From Adenophora triphylla var. japonica (lineage: Eukaryota; Streptophyta; Magnoliopsida; Asterales; Campanulaceae), in NCBI GenBank assembly GCA_022495995.1, contig JAFEMH010000073.1:712001-776000 (forward strand): a stretch of DNA of 64,000 nucleotides, in the 5' to 3' direction. Within the stretch, counting starts at the first letter, position 1, and each line of letters opens with the position of its first letter. The notes under the pieces were generated by a model, which saw only the letters and a list, made by a program, of their open reading frames with translations, searched no databases and was not told the origin of the DNA. The position numbers were made by a program, and so were the translations under genes. Positions 59,361 through 64,000 of this stretch are shown here, one piece after another.

Positions 59361-61403
59361 CTACCAATAATCCTGACAGGAACAAACCCCATCCTTGAAA
59401 TGGTGAAAGCGATGACGATCCCTCATAATTATCTCCCTCTTATATATATTTGAGATAAGTTTCATAGCAGAATGACAATCACTGCATGTTCGAAGGTTCT
59501 TCACCACTCGGATGGCCTTTCCAGGTGGAATACTCATCAGTCCATAAGCAACCGCAATCCTCTCACTATGGTACCTGACAGCAGTTTCTTTTTCCTCATC
59601 CCCTATATCATGTAGCACAGAATCTGTATCAGGCTCATACCCCTCGGCTATTAATTTCTTTGCAATTTCATCCATAAACGCATTAATTTGTGGGAAATGG
59701 GGATGAGAACTATCGCCGGCAAAAAATTCATGTACTATATTGTCGACCTCAATTGAACTGCATCCAGGTGTTTTGCGCACCCCTTTGTCTAACATTAACT
59801 GTCGGCAGGCATCAACATCCTTCCAGCGTTTCTGAGAGGCATATAGATTGGACAAGAACACATAATTTCCTCCATCACGTGGGTCCAACTCCAGCAAACG
59901 GCGGGTAACTTCTTCTCCAAGTTCGGCATCCTTATAAACTTGACATGCTCGCAGCAAGCTGCCCCACACCATTACATTTGGCTTCATTGGCATGGTCCCT
60001 ATGAGTCCTAATGCTTCTACAAGAAATCCAGATCGACCGAAAAGGTCAACCATGCAACCATAATGTTCAATTCCTGGTTCAACGCCGTATTTGCTATGCA
60101 TTTCAGAAAAGTATCTTCTACCATCAGAAATCAATCCTGAATGGCTACAAGCACATAAAAGACCAACAAAGGTGACCGCATCTGGTCTTATCCCTTCTTT
60201 CTGCATCGAAACAAAAGAATCTATTGCTCCTCGACCATAACCATACATTCCTAGTCCTGCGATGACAGAATTCCAGCAAAATATGTTTTTTACTTGAAGT
60301 TCGCGGAAGACACCTAGAGCAGCATCTAAACTCCCACACTTGCAATACATGTCTATAAGAGCGTTGCCTAAGACAACATCAATTCTAAGTCCTTTCATTT
60401 TAATATAAGTATGAATCCATTCACCCATATCCAAAGCACCGAGATGTGCACAAGCTGATAACAAGCTAACCATGGTTACCTCAGTCGGGTTTACCTTCTC
60501 AGCTTGCATTCGCTGGAAAACACGCAGTGCTCTCCCAAACTCCCTATACTGAACAAGTCCCGCTATAACAGTGTTCCAGGTGACAGCATTCTTAGATGCA
60601 CCCATCCATTCAAACAACTGCTCAGCATCACTCAAATGACCAAACTTGCAGTACCCATCAATCATCGCATTCCATGAGACAACATCTTTGACAGGATTAT
60701 GATCAAAGACAGCTCGAGCAGAGTCAATGTCACCCAACTTGCAGTAGCAACTGATAATCAAATTCCAAGAAAATGTATTACGCTCAGACATACTGTCAAA
60801 CAGATTACGTGCATCTTTAAAATACCCAAACTTACTAAACGCAGAAATCATAGCATTATTAGTCACAACATCTCTTTGAGTCATTTCATCAAACACCTTC
60901 TTCGCTACCCCGAAATCTCCACCCTTTGCATAAAAATCAAGCAACCCAGTTTGCAAAACAACGTCACGATCATAATCCCACTTCAACAATTGACAATGAA
61001 AAGATTTCCCAAGTTGGGTAGCTCCAGAACGCGCACAGAAACGAAGAATCAGTGACAACGTGGTTTGAGTAGGAATCACGTTACGAAACCGCATCCCATT
61101 ATAATAAAGCATAAAATCTTGATAAGTATGAGAGTTTAACGAGACCTGAATCATCCTATTCCACAACTGGGGAACCGGATTAGGTAAAAAGCTGAAGAAA
61201 TACAGAGCATAGCGAGGTTGGTGGGAGCGGTAACAGGAAGAAAGGAAACTGGTAAGGAGTGGGATTGAATTGAGATGTCCATGGGTGAGGATTTGAGAAT
61301 GGATTTGTTGAAGTTGATTGAGGCTTAGGAATTTGTTTTGCAGGGTGAATGAAACGTAATCAATGAGAGATGATGGTGGGGTTTTGGGAATTGGATTCAT
61401 CAA
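59361..61403 (-). CDS. PPR protein, PLS class with E and DYW domains, 680 aa
   Basis: Organellar RNA-editing factor type. Single uninterrupted exon. N-terminal LNQLQQIHSQILTHG, then about a dozen PPR motifs of P, L and S type (for example DVVSWNAMIDGYCKFGHLSD, IDVVLGNALIDMYCKCGSLD), an E/E+ region (KPNVMVWGSLLRACQVY) and a complete DYW domain. The deaminase residues are present: HSERIAVAYG (HxE) and CSDCH (CxxC), with the terminal CSCQDYW. Family knowledge: PPR motifs choose the RNA site and the DYW domain converts C to U in chloroplast or mitochondrial transcripts. The N-terminus has no obvious long transit peptide, so the organelle is not determined. No mutations seen. Confidence 0.95.
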   Translation of the reverse strand: MMNPIPKTPPSSLIDYVSFTLQNKFLSLNQLQQIHSQILTHGHLNSIPLLTSFLSSCYRSHQPRYALYFFSFLPNPVPQLWNRMIQVSLNSHTYQDFMLYYNGMRFRNVIPTQTTLSLILRFCARSGATQLGKSFHCQLLKWDYDRDVVLQTGLLDFYAKGGDFGVAKKVFDEMTQRDVVTNNAMISAFSKFGYFKDARNLFDSMSERNTFSWNLIISCYCKLGDIDSARAVFDHNPVKDVVSWNAMIDGYCKFGHLSDAEQLFEWMGASKNAVTWNTVIAGLVQYREFGRALRVFQRMQAEKVNPTEVTMVSLLSACAHLGALDMGEWIHTYIKMKGLRIDVVLGNALIDMYCKCGSLDAALGVFRELQVKNIFCWNSVIAGLGMYGYGRGAIDSFVSMQKEGIRPDAVTFVGLLCACSHSGLISDGRRYFSEMHSKYGVEPGIEHYGCMVDLFGRSGFLVEALGLIGTMPMKPNVMVWGSLLRACQVYKDAELGEEVTRRLLELDPRDGGNYVFLSNLYASQKRWKDVDACRQLMLDKGVRKTPGCSSIEVDNIVHEFFAGDSSHPHFPQINAFMDEIAKKLIAEGYEPDTDSVLHDIGDEEKETAVRYHSERIAVAYGLMSIPPGKAIRVVKNLRTCSDCHSAMKLISNIYKREIIMRDRHRFHHFKDGVCSCQDYW

Positions 61404-61869
61404 ATTGACCTAGTTGTTGATTGAATTGTGTTTGCTGGGGAGTTCGTGTATTGCTTTGAAGGCCGGTGAGTTCCCGCGAATATTTGAACTATGGCTAGAC
61501 AGCCCAGTGACTTTGGCTTTCTTTTATTTATTTATTTATTTTGTTGAAATCACAAAAAAGAAATAATCTTACGAGTATATAATTATATATATATATTTTT
61601 TAAATATAGGGCCGAGGACCGTAAGACCCCTAATTGAGATATCAAAGTTATAAAAGCCCAAGGGCAAAATTACACATAAATCCACGCTCACATATACCCC
61701 TACCCTGTCGCTTTTATACCCAAATGTATAAAATTAAAATTACTCTTATACCTAGGTTTATACCTAGGTATAAGAGTATTATTTTCACAATTTTTCATCT
61801 TTTTTCAAAAATAATTAAAAAAAAAAACTCATATTTTATTAAATAGTTGTTCTTATAGCTAAAGGTATA
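61404..61869. other. Upstream flank of the PPR gene
   Basis: Short leader then AT-rich DNA with the palindrome at 61741-61778. No coding beyond the PPR start. Confidence 0.5.
61741..61778. repeat. Perfect 16-bp inverted repeat
   Basis: TACTCTTATACCTAGG (61741-61756) and its exact reverse complement (61763-61778), loop TTTATA. Partial copies of the arm (TACTCTTATACC) recur at about 62190. Confidence 0.9.
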
Positions 61870-62175
61870 CTCCATCCGTCCCACCGATCTTAAGAAAATT
61901 TTTCATTTTGGGCGTCTCGCCGATCTTAAGAATTCCAAAAATGAAAAGTTTTTATTATTTTTATACTCTTTCTACCCCACTCATTCTCTCTCCTACTTTA
62001 CTTTTACACTCACAACATTCTCTCTCCTAACTATTCATCCCACTCATTCTCTCTCCTATTTAATTTTTCACACTCACAACACTTCTTCCACTCATTCTCT
62101 CTCCTAATACTATAATAATATTTCTTAATTCCCGTGTCATTTCACTTTTTCTTAAGATGGCTGGGACGGAGGGAG
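61870..62175. mobile_element. Stowaway-type MITE 24
   Basis: CTCCATCCGTCCCACCGATC ... GATGGCTGGGACGGAGGGAG, TA both sides. Interior with repeated CACTCATTCTCTCTCCTA. Confidence 0.88.
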
Positions 62176-62767
62176 TATGACTTAAATTACTCTTATACCT
62201 TAAATTATAAAATTGACATGCTTTTTTATCCTTTGGCTTTCGAAATTCAGGAGCATGCCTACATACGAAAACGAACTCGATGATTTCCTGTGATGGCTCA
62301 CATCAACATACAAGGAGGCTCTGCCCCTGTGCATAGTACCTTTCATCAATTGTTCATAAAATTAATCGATGTTGAGAGAGGCGCCACTGATATGAAAATT
62401 GAGCGCAGGAAGTCCCCAATCCCTTACCATTCATTTCCAAATCAACGGTCCTTGTTGATTGGTTGTTGTTGTTTGGTGAAAAAAATACAATCTTACCCAT
62501 AATTATTTATTCAACGTTTTACTCATAATTATTGATTCAACAGACAAAATTTGGAATGTTGTGCCATCCGGCGGATTACCCATAATTATTGATTCAACAG
62601 GCAAGATTTGGTACCGTTGTGCCATCCGGTAGCAACAGCCCCAAATCCAATGTAAATGACAATTTGAGGACAACAGAGCGAGTTCAGCCAAGTTAAAAGA
62701 GTTGCATGCTGTAAAATGCCTATTTCTCACAAGCTCGACTGCAAGTTACATGTACATATTTGAAGTT
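62176..62767. other. Gene-free stretch with a short tandem repeat
   Basis: CCCATAATTATTGATTCAAC-like units recur at about 62497, 62523 and 62578, with GTTGTGCCATCCGG twice. Possibly 3' UTR of the SLX1-like locus. Confidence 0.5.
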
Positions 62768-64000
62768 TTAAACACAAATGGGAGATTGAGTCAAGTCAAT
62801 AATTTGAGGACAAACAAAAGAGATTGATCTCTTCTTCTTCTTCCTATGCAAACTACTGTATTCGGGTGAAGGAGAAAAGACATCTATAACCTCAACTGGG
62901 CAAGCTTCAGCAGGATGCTTGTCTGGAAGCTGATCATTGCCATTACAGAACAAAAAAAAAAACCGTTTCTTGGCTGAGACAAATGACCGTTATGCCCTTC
63001 GCTTTGAACAGGTGAGTCGCTTGGTTTTCTTGGACTGTTTTCATCTATACATCTACTCCTTTCAGGAGCAGCTTCCTTAATGCTGTTATGGGGGTCAGAG
63101 GAATCATGAACGGCTGTTACATTTTTTGATTCGTTCCTCTAACGAATATTTGGTCCCACCAGTTACATCACACTCTTCATTATCATCCCACGGATCTTTT
63201 TCATCCATAACTCCTGTATATCATCCCACCAGTTACATTTTTGATTCGTTCCTCTAACGAACTTGGACCTTCATTTGGTTTAGCAAACTTGGGCAACCAG
63301 CATAGTGCTTGGTGTATTTTGTTGAGAAAAAGTTCACCGTTAGGTCCAAGCTGATTTATTGTAAGGAAAGAGTGAGTAAATTCCGATTAATTAAATAAAA
63401 AAAAAACAAGTGAACACTTTGGTGATGGGGAACAAGTATTAGTAATACCTTTGCTACGATGGTAGGGTGCTGCCAAGCCCACTCAAACTACAATATTAAA
63501 AAAGATTGCAGATAAGATACAAGCTCACTCAATATAAGCACGACAAGTTCAAATTTAATTTCAAGAAAAGGGGGAGACACAAGTTGGTTTTCTCCCTCCA
63601 TTGTGGAAAAACAGAACTGTGAATCCGCTGTGAGAAATATTTGTGCCAAGGAGCAAATTCAAGCAAGTAAATTTTTTGTAATTTTTTATTTGGTAAATTG
63701 ACAGTCAGTTAGGTTCCGAGAGAGTAATTTTTTAAACAGACCACTTTTCTTGCATTGCCGGGGAATTACTAGAGCTTATTTCATTGAATCAAGAGGAAAA
63801 AACATCACTTGCAACATGATCACAACCCACCCGCATAAACATTATTGCAACACCCATTGAATTTTCAAGGCTGAATCACTGGACAAAAACCAAACGAGTT
63901 AGAGAAAAAGAAGATTTAAAAAAAATCAAGCAGACTTGATTTCAGCAAAAGATTTTGTGTATGAGGTAAAGAATGATAAACCTGAAGAGCAGCTACGTTG
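62768..64000 (-). pseudogene. SLX1: SLX1-like structure-specific endonuclease, 3' part, probably broken
   Basis: SLX1 is the GIY-YIG nuclease subunit that cuts branched DNA with SLX4. The locus runs off the right edge. Exon pieces: 63982-64000 (NVAALQ, donor intact), 63449-63487 (FEWAWQHPTIVAK, both splice sites intact) and 63350 down to about 63258 (LDLTVNFFSTKYTKHYAGCP then LLNQMKVQV). These are consecutive plant SLX1 motifs, but the segment expected between the second and third (the KIKLAYTMLNLPAW-type part) is absent and the phase does not match. After MKVQV an insert-like block introduces stops. Further downstream are acidic (MDEKDPWDDNEECD) and C-terminal segments, ending IIDLTQSPICV at 62768. 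The GIY-YIG exon itself would lie beyond 64000. A degraded or alternatively spliced gene is possible. Confidence 0.7.

Overview
The window is nuclear DNA of a flowering plant, most likely a core eudicot. The evidence is spliced genes with GT-AG introns, plant-only families (class III peroxidases, an LBD transcription factor, a PPR-DYW protein, a nodulin-like MFS carrier, DUF688), and AT-rich intergenic DNA full of plant transposons. I could not fix the species. No tRNA, rRNA or CRISPR array was found.

Layout. 1-4.2 kb: an LTR, cut by the window edge, sits inside a decayed BED-type hAT transposase. 5.7-7.6 kb: a MULE with 44-bp TIRs and a perfect 9-bp target duplication. 8-13 kb: intergenic DNA with many Stowaway-type MITEs. 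13-14.5 kb: a broken plant-mobile-domain fragment between two copies of a ~250-bp direct repeat. 14.9-16.2 kb: class III peroxidase 1 (minus strand). 16.9-19.2 kb: a TIC110 pseudogene interrupted by a solo LTR. 19.4-24.3 kb: MITEs, a Helitron-like end, and a non-autonomous hAT (perfect 8-bp TSD) that carries a nested SINE and a nested MITE. 24.5-26.1 kb: an intact single-exon MFS transporter. 29.6-30.5 kb: three copies of a ~340-bp tandem repeat. 31.6-38.0 kb: a complete-length Ty1/copia element with TSD ACATA, near-identical LTRs and ruined coding. 39.6-43.5 kb: peroxidases 2 and 3 in tandem (plus). 47.2-48.6 kb: a 95-residue membrane protein gene. 50.4-52.2 kb: an LBD15-like gene with a 14-nt first exon. 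54.6-55.2 kb: a DUF688 gene. 59.4-61.4 kb: a 680-residue PPR-DYW gene. 62.8-64 kb: remains of the SLX1 nuclease gene running off the right edge.

Function. The three peroxidases share one architecture (two introns at the same codons, a 192-nt second exon) and are a local family: two are a direct tandem pair, and the third is about 23 kb away, inverted, with a hydrophobic C-terminal extension. The other intact genes look functionally independent. Much of the remaining sequence is explained by layered transposon insertion.

The most unusual signal is a paired 12-bp CpG palindrome, GGGCGGTCGCCC type. The two sites of a pair lie 21-23 bp apart and the pair repeats every 72-73 bp. It occurs at 573-751 and again at 36907-37013 in the copia leader, two otherwise unrelated retroelement contexts.
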